This document shows, one piece after another, positions 10,345-18,420 of a stretch of 64,000 nucleotides of DNA. The notes beneath the pieces were generated by a model. The model saw nothing but the letters and a program-made list of their open reading frames with translations, was not told the DNA's origin and did not search any database. A program made the position numbers and the translations under genes. Source of the DNA: Sinorhizobium medicae (GTDB taxonomy: Bacteria > Pseudomonadota > Alphaproteobacteria > Rhizobiales > Rhizobiaceae); contig NZ_VITA01000001.1 of the NCBI RefSeq assembly GCF_007827695.1, forward strand, positions 496,001 through 560,000, given 5' to 3'. The first letter of the stretch is position 1. Each line of letters opens with the position of its first letter.

Positions 10345-10360
10345 GTTGACAGGTGTCAAC
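10345..10360. other. Near-perfect 16-bp palindrome related to the parS-like sites
   Basis: GTTGACAGGTGTCAAC differs at one central base from the perfect palindrome found twice beside repC. It sits in the 205-bp gap between tctC and tctB. It lacks the GC core of the repABC parS consensus, so it may be a weak or accidental site. Confidence 0.3.
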
Positions 10361-10492
10361 AGGCAATGCTTCGGTTGCCCGGTGTTGGGGCGATATGCAT
10401 CAGTCAGCAGGACATGCGAAGATGTTCGCCAAAAAACAGCGGCTCGGTTCCTCGGGAAGGGAATCGGCGCTCGCGGAAATAACGGGGAAACA

Positions 10493-10954
10493 ATGAAATC
10501 CATCTCCTTCGACGCGACCAATGCGCTGTGTGGCGGCATCCTGACGGCGGTTGGAATTTTCTTTGCGTGGCAGTCGTTCGGACTCGAACTCGGCACCGCC
10601 TTGCGCATGGGCCCCGGTTATTTCCCGCTGGTTCTATCCGCCGTGCTGATCCTGCTCGGCCTGACAATCCTGGTGCAATCGGCCCGGGTCAAGGGCGAGC
10701 CGATGGGACCGATCGCCATTCGCGGGATCTTCTTCATCCTGCCGGCGCCGATCTTCTTCGGGCTCACGGTACGCGGCCTCGGCTTCGTCCCCGCAATCTT
10801 CGTCACGGCGCTGATCGCCTGTTTTGCTTCCAGCCGGATGAAGCCGCTCTGGGCGATCGCCGTTTCGCTCGGCCTGACGATCTTTTCGGTCGCCGTCTTC
10901 AGCTACGGCCTCAACCTGCCCTTCGAGCGGTTCGGCCCGTGGACCCGGTTCTAG
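10493..10954 (+). CDS. tctB: Tripartite tricarboxylate transporter small membrane subunit (TctB family)
   Basis: A 153-residue integral membrane protein with four predicted hydrophobic segments (about residues 10-30, 42-62, 74-95 and 100-142). The family motif RMGPGYFPLVLSAVLILLG follows the first segment. It forms the membrane part of the TTT transporter with TctA. The frame is open further upstream, but ATG 10493 is preceded by ACGGGGAAACA and starts just before the first membrane segment. Gene order C-B-A is standard. Confidence 0.9.
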   Translation: MKSISFDATNALCGGILTAVGIFFAWQSFGLELGTALRMGPGYFPLVLSAVLILLGLTILVQSARVKGEPMGPIAIRGIFFILPAPIFFGLTVRGLGFVPAIFVTALIACFASSRMKPLWAIAVSLGLTIFSVAVFSYGLNLPFERFGPWTRF

Positions 10955-11064
10955 GCCGTTTCCCTGTTTTATTTACACAGGGTAACGACCTGGCTTTTTA
11001 AAATTACCCACTTCCGGTCGGAAAACGGTTTTCAAGTTTTCCTGGAAGTCCTTCAGAGGCGACG

Positions 11065-12570
11065 ATGGAACTCTTCAGCAATCTTGCCCTCGGCTTCGCG
11101 ACCGCCGGCTCACCGGCGAACCTTTTCTTCTGCCTGATCGGCGTACTCCTCGGGACCCTGATCGGCGTGCTGCCCGGGATCGGAGCCACGGCGACCATCG
11201 CGATGCTGCTGCCGATCACCTTCCAGCTTGAACCGGTCTCATCGTTGATCATGCTCGCCGGGATTTATTACGGCGCCCAATATGGCGGCTCGACGACCGC
11301 TATCCTGATCAACATGCCCGGGGAGTCGTCTTCCGCCGTGACCGCCATTGACGGCTACCAGATGGCGCGCAAGGGCCGCGCCGGCGCGGCGCTGGCGATT
11401 GCGGCGCTCGGTTCGTTCTTCGCCGGTACCGTCTCGACATTCCTCGTCGCGCTCTTCGCGCCGCCGCTGACCGAGATCGCGCTCGAATTCGGCGCGGCTG
11501 AATATTTCTCGCTGATGATCGTCGGCCTCGTTTCCTCGATCGCGCTTGCGCACGGATCGGTTGTCAAGGCGCTTGCCATGGTGGCCCTCGGTCTTCTTCT
11601 CGGCCTTGTTGGAACCGACATCTACACCGGCACGCCGCGCTTCACCCTGGGCATCCGCGAATATTCCGACGGACTCAATTTCGTGGCGCTGGCGGTCGGC
11701 GTCTTCGGTATCGCCGAAATCCTCCGCAATCTGGAAAGCGAGAAAACGCGCGAAGTGCTTATGGCCAAGGTAACCGACTTGATGCCGACGCGGGAAGACT
11801 TCAGGCAGATGGTCGCACCGGTGCTGCGCGGCACCGCGATCGGCTCGGCGCTCGGCGTGCTCCCGGGGGGCGGCGCCATTCTCGCCGCCTTCGCGTCCTA
11901 CACGGTGGAAAAGCGCCTCTCCGACCGTCCGGAGGAATTCGGCCGCGGCGCAGTCGCCGGCGTCGCCGGACCGGAAAGCGCCAATAATGCCGGTGCGCAG
12001 ACCTCGTTCATTCCGCTGCTCACCCTCGGCATTCCGGCAAACCCCGTCATGGCGCTGATGATCGGTGCAATGATCATCCAGGGCATCGTTCCGGGACCGA
12101 ACGTCGCGACGGAGCAACCCGCGCTCTTCTGGGGCATCATCGCCTCGATGTGGATCGGCAATCTGATGCTGGTGGTCCTCAACCTACCGCTGATCGGCCT
12201 TTGGGTGAAGCTCCTGACAATCCCTTATTTCGTGCTCTTCCCAATCATCATGGCCTTCTGTTCGATCGGCGTCTACAGCGTCAATTCCAACGTTTACGAC
12301 CTCTACGCCGTCGCCTTCTTCGGCCTTGTGGGCTACCTGCTGCTCAAGCTGCGCTGCGAGCCGGCGCCGCTCCTCCTCGGCTTTGTTCTCGGACCGCTGC
12401 TCGAGGAAAACCTCAGGCGCGCCATGATCCTTTCGCGCGGCGACGCGTCCACCTTCGTCACCCGGCCGATCAGCGCAACCCTACTCCTCCTTGCCGCCGC
12501 CGTGCTCGTCATTGTCTTCCTGCCGAGCGTCAAGAAGAAGCGCGAACAGGTCTTCGTCGAGGAGGATTGA
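11065..12570 (+). CDS. tctA: Tripartite tricarboxylate transporter large permease (TctA family)
   Basis: A 501-residue inner-membrane protein with about ten to twelve hydrophobic segments. It has the conserved GVLPGIGATATIAMLLPIT motif near the N-terminus and the related GVLPGGGAILAAF near residue 270, the internal repeat of TctA proteins. It forms the transport channel, probably cation-coupled in this family. The RBS is AGAGGCGACG before ATG 11065. It ends before a strong hairpin at 12585-12613. Confidence 0.92.
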   Translation: MELFSNLALGFATAGSPANLFFCLIGVLLGTLIGVLPGIGATATIAMLLPITFQLEPVSSLIMLAGIYYGAQYGGSTTAILINMPGESSSAVTAIDGYQMARKGRAGAALAIAALGSFFAGTVSTFLVALFAPPLTEIALEFGAAEYFSLMIVGLVSSIALAHGSVVKALAMVALGLLLGLVGTDIYTGTPRFTLGIREYSDGLNFVALAVGVFGIAEILRNLESEKTREVLMAKVTDLMPTREDFRQMVAPVLRGTAIGSALGVLPGGGAILAAFASYTVEKRLSDRPEEFGRGAVAGVAGPESANNAGAQTSFIPLLTLGIPANPVMALMIGAMIIQGIVPGPNVATEQPALFWGIIASMWIGNLMLVVLNLPLIGLWVKLLTIPYFVLFPIIMAFCSIGVYSVNSNVYDLYAVAFFGLVGYLLLKLRCEPAPLLLGFVLGPLLEENLRRAMILSRGDASTFVTRPISATLLLLAAAVLVIVFLPSVKKKREQVFVEED

Positions 12571-12584
12571 GGTGTAGTCGAGAA

Positions 12585-12613
12585 GCGCTGCCACGGAAAA
12601 CCTGTGGCAGCGC
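12585..12613. terminator. Stem-loop between convergent tctA and aminotransferase genes
   Basis: Perfect 10-bp arms GCGCTGCCAC (12585-12594) and GTGGCAGCGC (12604-12613) with a 9-bp loop sit between two convergent genes. There is no clear T-run, so a bidirectional attenuating hairpin is more likely than a classic terminator. Confidence 0.55.
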
Positions 12614-12658
12614 GGCGCATATGGAGCTTGAGCGGTCGGCACGCCCCGCATCAGGATG

Positions 12659-13474
12659 TCAGATAGAAAGCGCCGGTTCGGCTATATAGGCCTTGTGCAG
12701 CAGTTCTATGAACGGCTTCGCCTCCGGCAGAACCACCTGGCCGATGGTTGTGACCGGTACGCCGGGCGTCCAGGAATTCATTACGGCCGCCCCCTGCAAG
12801 TGTTTGAGGTTTTCGAGAGTGATCTCTTCCCGTCGTTGCGGGATGCCGAGCCTCTTCAGCTGCCGGCTGACGACCCCCATGGTAACGCCGGCCAGGACCG
12901 CCGCTTCCGGCCAGACGACCGCTTCACCGTCCCAGTAGACGAGATTCCAGATCGTCGCCTCGCTCAGTCTGCCGCGCCGGTCGACGAAGGCCGCATCGTC
13001 GAAACCTTGCCGGACCGCCTGATGCAGGTAGTAGGTTTTGGCCGCCTCACCGACGTGTTTGACAGTGGGAAGCGGCCGTTCGAAATTGACCACTGCAAGC
13101 CTCAGCGGGCCAATCGGCCCCTTCGAGGGCGGCCCCGTTCGAACGAGCGCAGCCGGTTCGCTGCCGATACCCGCCGATGTGAACTCGCCGCTTCGCGAAA
13201 AAATCGTCACCGTCAGAGATTGCTCGCAAGAGCCGTCCTCAATGGCGATCCTCATGAAAGAGCGCAGGCTTTCGTCCGGGAGAGCCGCCCCGAAGAAATC
13301 CACCGAGGCTGCCCGCAGGCGCGCCAGGTGAAGATCCATTCCCCTGACCTTGCCGTCTCGAACCTGCATGGCGGTGAAATGGGCAAAGCCGGCGAAAACC
13401 AAAGGGTTCAGCTCCTCAGGGGCCGCCTTACGGCCGTCAAGGACAATTTGGAAAGAGTTCACACTGGCTGCCAT
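12659..13474 (-). CDS. Class-IV aminotransferase family protein
   Basis: A 271-residue PLP-dependent enzyme of fold type IV (branched-chain/D-amino-acid aminotransferase and aminodeoxychorismate lyase family). The segment GEAAKTYYLHQAVRQG carries the likely PLP lysine, and the downstream RGRLSEATIWNLVYWDG corresponds to the family's SE-x-N-F region. Substrate is not determinable. The frame is open back to 13543, but ATG 13474 leaves room for a promoter and matches the usual start. It is divergent from the MerR gene. Confidence 0.78.
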   Translation of the reverse strand: MAASVNSFQIVLDGRKAAPEELNPLVFAGFAHFTAMQVRDGKVRGMDLHLARLRAASVDFFGAALPDESLRSFMRIAIEDGSCEQSLTVTIFSRSGEFTSAGIGSEPAALVRTGPPSKGPIGPLRLAVVNFERPLPTVKHVGEAAKTYYLHQAVRQGFDDAAFVDRRGRLSEATIWNLVYWDGEAVVWPEAAVLAGVTMGVVSRQLKRLGIPQRREEITLENLKHLQGAAVMNSWTPGVPVTTIGQVVLPEAKPFIELLHKAYIAEPALSI

Positions 13475-13521
13475 GGCTGGGCTCCTGATGGGTTCACACA
13501 AAAGAGCCCAAGGTTTAAGGT

Positions 13522-13537
13522 CTGACAGCACTGTCAG
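13522..13537. promoter_or_regulatory. MerR-type operator, 16-bp perfect palindrome
   Basis: CTGACAG-CA-CTGTCAG lies 14 bp before the MerR-family start and 48 bp before the divergent aminotransferase start. MerR regulators bind such dyads in promoter spacers, so this is the likely operator for one or both genes. Confidence 0.6.
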
Positions 13538-13551
13538 GGTCAAGGGGGCGT

Positions 13552-13935
13552 ATGAAAATCGGTGAGCTGTCGCGACGGACCGGCGTGAGCATTCGGATGC
13601 TGCGTTACTACGAGGCGGAAGGTCTCCTTGCGCCGCATCGCACTTCCGCAGGCTACCGGGAATACGGGCGTGCCGACGAACGGACCGTGGACCGGATCAG
13701 ATTGCTTGGAGCCGCTGGAATGACGCTTGCGACCATCAAGCAGTTCCTGCCCTGCGTGCGGGGCGAAGGGCCCGTATTCGAGCCGTGCGACGAGCTGCGC
13801 GTTACGCTCAATGAACAGATCAGCCTTGTGGATCATAAAATGGAGAGACTTGCCGCAAGCAGGGACGTCCTGAGCAAGTTCCTTCACGACATAGAGAAGG
13901 CTGATAGGATGATCGGCTCTGCAACGCAGTCTTGA
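13552..13935 (+). CDS. MerR family transcriptional regulator
   Basis: A 127-residue regulator with an N-terminal winged HTH (MKIGELSRRTGVSIRMLRYY, then EGLLAPHRTSAGYREY) and a dimerising coiled-coil helix at about residues 75-120. Two cysteines (LPCVRG and EPCDEL) occur in the linker, but the pattern is not diagnostic of a known metal sensor, so the inducer is unknown. It lies next to a 16-bp palindrome and divergent from a class-IV aminotransferase gene, its most likely target. Confidence 0.88.
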   Translation: MKIGELSRRTGVSIRMLRYYEAEGLLAPHRTSAGYREYGRADERTVDRIRLLGAAGMTLATIKQFLPCVRGEGPVFEPCDELRVTLNEQISLVDHKMERLAASRDVLSKFLHDIEKADRMIGSATQS

Positions 13936-13987
13936 TGTCCGTTCTCCAGGCTGCTGTGACTGCAGAGGCAACAAAATTTCGCGTCGA

Positions 13988-14014
13988 TGTCACACCAGCC
14001 ATTCCTGTCTCGTC
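13988..14014 (+). promoter_or_regulatory. ECF41-type promoter upstream of the AhpD-like gene
   Basis: TGTCACA (13988-13994), exactly 16 bp, then CGTC (14011-14014). This is the published target consensus of ECF41 sigma factors. It lies 35 bp before the AhpD-like gene, whose operon encodes an ECF41 sigma factor, which implies positive autoregulation. Confidence 0.82.
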
Positions 14015-14048
14015 ATGATGTCGGAACTAACGAAAAGGAGACGTCACC

Positions 14049-14522
14049 ATGACAGCCAGACTTGATCCCTTTGCAGCCGCTCCTTCGCTGATGAAGAACT
14101 GGTTCAGCATATCGACCGCGGTCGCTTCGAGCCTTGAGCCGAGCCTCATCGAGCTTGTCAAGATTCGTGCGTCGCAGATCAACGGCTGCGCCAATTGCAT
14201 CAACATGCATACGGCAGAAGCTCGGGCCAAGGGCGAGACCGAGCAACGCATCTACCTGCTCTCGGCGTGGCGCGAGGCCCCGTGCTATACCGATCGCGAA
14301 CGCGCAGCACTCGCCTGGACGGAGGCTCTGACACGGCTTTCCGAGGGACATGAGCATGAACACGCCTATCCGGCGCTGGAGACAGAGTTCACGCAGGAAG
14401 AGCAGGTGAAGCTCACGCTCATGATCAATGTCATCAACGGGTGGAACCGCCTCGCCGTCGGCTTCGGCCTGTGGGTCGAGCCTGCAGCAGCGACAGCAAT
14501 CGCCGAAAAGGCAGTCGCCTGA
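14049..14522 (+). CDS. Carboxymuconolactone decarboxylase / AhpD-like protein
   Basis: A 157-residue protein of the CMD/AhpD-like fold. The redox motif CANCINMHTAEA (CxxC plus histidine, about residues 47-53) is that of alkylhydroperoxidase-type members rather than true decarboxylases. It is translationally coupled to the sigma gene (stop and start overlap by one base). Pairing of a carboxymuconolactone decarboxylase-like protein with an ECF41 sigma factor is a known conserved context. It probably reduces peroxides or senses the redox state, the latter being inference. Confidence 0.87.
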   Translation: MTARLDPFAAAPSLMKNWFSISTAVASSLEPSLIELVKIRASQINGCANCINMHTAEARAKGETEQRIYLLSAWREAPCYTDRERAALAWTEALTRLSEGHEHEHAYPALETEFTQEEQVKLTLMINVINGWNRLAVGFGLWVEPAAATAIAEKAVA

Positions 14523-15379
14523 TGACGCCGGCCACGCAGGCCGAGGCAGCGGCAAGTTTCGATCCGCTGCGTCCGAAGCTGATGCGTGTCGCCTATCGTA
14601 TGCTCGGCTCCGTGGCCGATGCCGAGGACATGGTGCAGGAGGCCTTCATCCGCTGGATGGGGGCCGACCGCGCGACGGTGCGCGAGCCGGAGGCCTTCCT
14701 GCGCCGCACCGTTACCCGGCTCTGCCTCGACCAGCTGAAATCGGCGCGGCGCCAGCGCGAAACCTATGTCGGTCCCTGGCTTCCGGATCCCGTCGTTGAA
14801 GAGGAGGAAGAAGAAGACGTCACTTTGCCGCTGATGTTGGCGCTGGAACGCCTTTCCCCTCTCGAAAGAGCGGCGTTCCTGCTGCATGACGTGTTCGGGC
14901 TCAGCTTCGAAGAGGTCGCGGCGACGGTCCAGCGCGACACCGCCGCCTGCCGCCAGCTGGCCGCCCGCGCGCGCACCCATATCCGCGAGGCGAGACCTCG
15001 CTTCCATGTCGAGAAGGAGCGCGGTCTCGAGCTTGCCGAGGCCTTCTTCACCGCCTCTCGCAGCGGCGACATGAACGCGCTCGGCGCGATGCTTGCGGCC
15101 GACGTCAGCATTCATGCCGACGGCGGCGGCAAGCGGCCGGCCGCAACTGTGCCGATCCTTGGGCTCGATGCCGTAATGAAAGTTCATGAAAAACTGGCTG
15201 CCCTTTTCCAGGCGAACGGCTCGAAGCTTCTGCGCGTCGGCTTCCTCAACGGGCTGCCCGGCTTCATCACGATGGAGGCGGACGGTGAAATCCAGACCAC
15301 CGCCCTCGATATAAAGGGCGGCAAAGTCGCGGCTATCTATGTGGTGCGCAATCCCGACAAGCTGAGGCACCTGCACTGA
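14522..15379 (+). CDS. ECF41-family RNA polymerase sigma factor (SigJ-like)
   Basis: A 285-residue extracytoplasmic-function sigma factor. Sigma-2 is at about residues 18-80 (LMRVAYRMLGSVADAEDMVQ) and sigma-4 at about 105-165 (LSFEEVAATVQRDTAACRQL). These are followed by a SnoaL-like C-terminal domain of about 110 residues. The ECF41 signature motifs are all present: WLPDP in the linker, DGGGK in the extension and NPDKL at the C-terminus. In this family the extension replaces a separate anti-sigma factor and modulates activity. ATG 14522 overlaps the stop of the AhpD-like gene. Confidence 0.92.
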   Translation: MTPATQAEAAASFDPLRPKLMRVAYRMLGSVADAEDMVQEAFIRWMGADRATVREPEAFLRRTVTRLCLDQLKSARRQRETYVGPWLPDPVVEEEEEEDVTLPLMLALERLSPLERAAFLLHDVFGLSFEEVAATVQRDTAACRQLAARARTHIREARPRFHVEKERGLELAEAFFTASRSGDMNALGAMLAADVSIHADGGGKRPAATVPILGLDAVMKVHEKLAALFQANGSKLLRVGFLNGLPGFITMEADGEIQTTALDIKGGKVAAIYVVRNPDKLRHLH

Positions 15380-15399
15380 GGCCAGCCTAAATGCACGAA

Positions 15400-15427
15400 A
15401 TACGAAGCCGCCGCGGCGGCTTCGTAT
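15400..15427. terminator. 28-bp perfect palindrome between convergent genes
   Basis: Positions 15400-15413 are mirrored exactly by 15414-15427 (arm ATACGAAGCCGCCG), with no loop. It lies between the ends of the sigma-factor gene and the AztD-like gene, so it is probably a bidirectional terminator. Confidence 0.62.
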
Positions 15428-15445
15428 CGGCGGCGGCCGCTTGGA

Positions 15446-16684
15446 TCAATGCGACGCGCCCGAACCGCCGACGGCGACGATCGCAAAGGGCTGACCCTCG
15501 ACGGAAATGGTACGGATTTCCTTCAGCGTCTCCGCATCGACAACGCGCACGAGCGAGTGCCGCGGGTCGGTGATCGCGATCTGACCGTCCGCTGCCGCAA
15601 GACGCGGGCGCGGATCGCGCCAATGGCCGTCCTTGCTGTACGGCTCCGTCACCCTGCCCTTACGAACGATCTCGCCCTTGACGACGTCCAGCACATGAAG
15701 ATCGCCGTCCTCCGTCAGAATATAGGCATTGGCCGGGATGGCAGGATCCAGCAGGAAATCGACACGCCGCGTCGGCAGGGTGATCAGGCGATAGGGTTCG
15801 CTGCTGTCCGGATCGATGAGGACGACCTTGTCGTCACCGTAATTGCCCAGGAAGAACTGCATCGCTTTTCCCCCGAGCAGCGTGCCGGTATGGCCTTTCG
15901 GGAAATCGGACGGGTACGGGAGCAATTCAAGCTTGGGTCCGTCGATGCCGCCGGGCCGGGCGACAAGTACCCCTTCCTTGCAGCCGAAGGCGACGAGGCG
16001 GGCCGACATCGCCTCACCATGAAGATCCGTGCATTCGCTGATCTCGCCGACCTGGTTGCCTTTCTCGTCGACGACACGCAGGCCGATACGCGGAGGCAGC
16101 TTGTCCGGCTCCGGCTCGATTTCCGTGTTCGGCACCGAGACGAGAACGTGCTGCCCCATGGTGATGGCAACACCGTGATGCGGCTTCGTCGCATCGACGG
16201 TCCTGACTTGCGCCTTCTTGCCTTCGAGAAGCGCTGCTTCGTCGACGATTTCCGCCACGCCGCCGCGGTCGTAGAAAATGATCGCGTGATCGTCATGCGG
16301 TACGACATGGACGGGTCGCTTGCCTTCGAGTGCCACGGGAAGAAGCGCAGCGTCGGAAACCTTCAGATCACGGTGCTCCCCGTGCTCGGAGAAGTCGATT
16401 CCGGTCTTGATGAGATGGACGATGTCCTGGTCCGACTGCGCGGCGAAAACCGTCTGCCCGGAGGCGCTGACCGTCAGGGCGGCATATCCCTTCACGTCAT
16501 AGCGGCCCAGTTCCTTGCCGTCGGCGAAATCGATCGCCCGCACGACCGGCTGCTTGTGATCGGCGACGAACAGGCGCCAGGCCTCCTCCGTCTCATGGTC
16601 GTCTGCGCGCGCGCCGACGGCGGTGAACACAAGGGTTGCCGCTACCGCGGCCATCAGGTGGGCCCGGGTAAGTGACAGTGTCAT
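15446..16684 (-). CDS. aztD: Zinc metallochaperone AztD-like periplasmic protein
   Basis: A 412-residue exported protein. A signal peptide (MTLSLTRAHLMAAVAATLVF...GARA) precedes an acidic/histidine stretch DDHETEE. The rest is beta-propeller-like (repeated strands such as GKRPVHVVPHDDHAIIFYDRG and HTGTLLGGKAMQFFLGNYGDD). AztD delivers zinc to the AztABC ABC importer in Paracoccus. The three transporter genes are not adjacent here, so this copy is an orphan in the window. ATG 16684 is favoured over 16708 by AAAGGA upstream and a clean signal peptide. A Zur-box-like palindrome lies 118 bp upstream. Confidence 0.78.
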   Translation of the reverse strand: MTLSLTRAHLMAAVAATLVFTAVGARADDHETEEAWRLFVADHKQPVVRAIDFADGKELGRYDVKGYAALTVSASGQTVFAAQSDQDIVHLIKTGIDFSEHGEHRDLKVSDAALLPVALEGKRPVHVVPHDDHAIIFYDRGGVAEIVDEAALLEGKKAQVRTVDATKPHHGVAITMGQHVLVSVPNTEIEPEPDKLPPRIGLRVVDEKGNQVGEISECTDLHGEAMSARLVAFGCKEGVLVARPGGIDGPKLELLPYPSDFPKGHTGTLLGGKAMQFFLGNYGDDKVVLIDPDSSEPYRLITLPTRRVDFLLDPAIPANAYILTEDGDLHVLDVVKGEIVRKGRVTEPYSKDGHWRDPRPRLAAADGQIAITDPRHSLVRVVDAETLKEIRTISVEGQPFAIVAVGGSGASH

Positions 16685-16801
16685 CGGAGTTCCTTTCTTG
16701 ACTTGCAAACATTCGAGGCCTTGCCGGCGCCGTCCCGGCGGTCTGCGTGCCGGCCGGCCATTCCCAATCCGGCAAGTGCGAAGACGTTCGGGAAATTCGC
16801 T

Positions 16802-16837
16802 ATGTTATTACGTTACAATTCTCAAACGTAATAACAT
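16802..16837. promoter_or_regulatory. Zur-like operator pair upstream of aztD
   Basis: Perfect 13-bp arms ATGTTATTACGTT (16802-16814) and AACGTAATAACAT (16825-16837) with a 10-bp spacer. Each arm region also resembles, at about 14 of 18 bases, the alphaproteobacterial Zur consensus as I recall it (GTAATGTTATAACATTAC). Zinc-dependent repression of aztD is the natural reading. Confidence 0.62.
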
Positions 16838-16915
16838 TACCCATCCTGCCACTGTCAATCCCCGGTAGCGTGAGACAGATCAGCGACCCACAGCCCGAGC
16901 TCTTCGGGCTGCCGG

Positions 16916-18340
16916 TCATGCAAGGGCCATCAGCGCTTCGAGCTCCCGGAAGAGCCGATCGTCTTGCGACTGGGCGACGTTGAAGCGCAAAAAGCCGGCA
17001 GCCGTTTGTGCGTGACTGAAGACATTGCCTGGTGCAAGCACGATGCCTTTGCCGAGAGATTCCCTTGCGAGTTTGGCGGCGTCTATGCCATCCGGCAGGC
17101 GGCACCAGAGGAACATGCCGGCCTGCGGTTCTATCCAGGGCGTGATGCCGATCCGGGCGAGCCTTTCCGCAACGTCGGCCATCGCCTTAGCGAGGCGCTG
17201 GCGCACCGCCTCAAGATGTTTGCGATAGCTGCCGTCCTTCAAGAGCGCCATCACCAATTCCGAAGAGAACCCGGCTGCACCGAAGCACGTCGCGATCTTC
17301 AGGTCGGTCAAGGCCTCCACCCAATCACGAGGCGCCACGATGAAACCGCACCGAACGGCCGCCGAGAGCGTTTTCGAGAAGCTGCCGATGTGCACCACCC
17401 GTTCGAGGCCGTCGAAGGCCGCAAGACGCGGCGCGGGCGCTTCTTCAAAATCGGCGAAGATATCATCCTCGATGATCGTCAACCCGGATTGTTCGGCGAG
17501 CTTGAGCAGGCGATGGCCGACGAGCGGCGACAGGGTTGCGCCGGTCGGATTGTGAAGGGCTGAATTGGTAATGTAAAGTCGCGGCTTGTGCTCAGTGAGC
17601 GCTTCGGCGAAGCGGCCTATATCCGGTCCGCTGGGCGTGTAGGGAACGCCGACGATTCTTGCCTGATGCGCCCTGAGGAGTGCGTGAAAATTGAAATAGC
17701 AGGGGTCGTCTACGAGCACCGCATCTCCGGGCTTCAGCAGGAAGCGGCAAAGCAAATCGATTGCCTGCGTGCCGGATTCGGTGAGCAATATCTGGTCCGG
17801 CGATGCCTCGATGCCGTGCTGCGCCACGCGCCGTGCCAGAAGCTGGCGCAAGGGCTGCAATCCAAGCGGAGCACCATAATCAACGAGCGTCGCGCTGCTC
17901 CCGCGGGCAATGCCGCGCAAGGCGCGTCGCAATCCTTCCTCCGGCATCCAGGACGGCGGCAGCCAACCGCAGCCGGGCCGGAGCACGCCCTCCCCCGGCT
18001 CCAGCGCCTGGCGCGAGATCCATAAGGGATCGACGGCCCGGTCGACAGGCGGACCGATCTCGGCGAGCGTCAGCGGCGCTAACGGCGCCGCTACGTAAAA
18101 ACCGGAGCCCGGCCGCGAACGAATCAGGCCTTCGGCCTGAAGGCGTTCATAGGCCTCGACGACGGTGGACTTTGAGACTTTCATCGACAAGGCGAAAGAG
18201 CGAATGGAAGGGAGCCGGGAACCCGGCGTCAAACTCCGTGCCGCAATCCGCTGCTGCACCGTACCCATGACCTTGGCAATGAGGCTCTCGCCCAGCGAAC
18301 TCGCCGCATTCCGCTGCATCTGTACCGGCTCTCTCTCCAT
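16916..18340 (-). CDS. MocR-type (GntR/aminotransferase) transcriptional regulator
   Basis: A 474-residue PLP-dependent regulator. A GntR winged HTH lies at about residues 15-80 (TPGSRLPSIRSFALSMKVSK and EGLIRSRPGSGFYV). A fold-type-I aminotransferase domain follows, with the PLP-lysine motif SFSKTLSAAVRCGF. MocR proteins use PLP or amino compounds as effectors and often regulate a divergent transporter or PLP enzyme. Here the divergent gene is an EamA exporter, with an inverted repeat between them. Confidence 0.9.
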   Translation of the reverse strand: MEREPVQMQRNAASSLGESLIAKVMGTVQQRIAARSLTPGSRLPSIRSFALSMKVSKSTVVEAYERLQAEGLIRSRPGSGFYVAAPLAPLTLAEIGPPVDRAVDPLWISRQALEPGEGVLRPGCGWLPPSWMPEEGLRRALRGIARGSSATLVDYGAPLGLQPLRQLLARRVAQHGIEASPDQILLTESGTQAIDLLCRFLLKPGDAVLVDDPCYFNFHALLRAHQARIVGVPYTPSGPDIGRFAEALTEHKPRLYITNSALHNPTGATLSPLVGHRLLKLAEQSGLTIIEDDIFADFEEAPAPRLAAFDGLERVVHIGSFSKTLSAAVRCGFIVAPRDWVEALTDLKIATCFGAAGFSSELVMALLKDGSYRKHLEAVRQRLAKAMADVAERLARIGITPWIEPQAGMFLWCRLPDGIDAAKLARESLGKGIVLAPGNVFSHAQTAAGFLRFNVAQSQDDRLFRELEALMALA

Positions 18341-18341
18341 A

Positions 18342-18359
18342 ACAGTTCTTCGAAACTGT
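18342..18359. promoter_or_regulatory. Candidate MocR operator
   Basis: The dyad ACAGTT-CTTCGA-AACTGT lies in the 80-bp divergent promoter region between the MocR-type gene and the EamA gene. A related ACTGT half occurs at about 18365. Confidence 0.45.
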
Positions 18360-18420
18360 ACCTGACTGTCTCTGGAAGAGCCAGCGTTCCCGCCCGATAC
18401 CGGGGAAAAAGGAGCATCCT

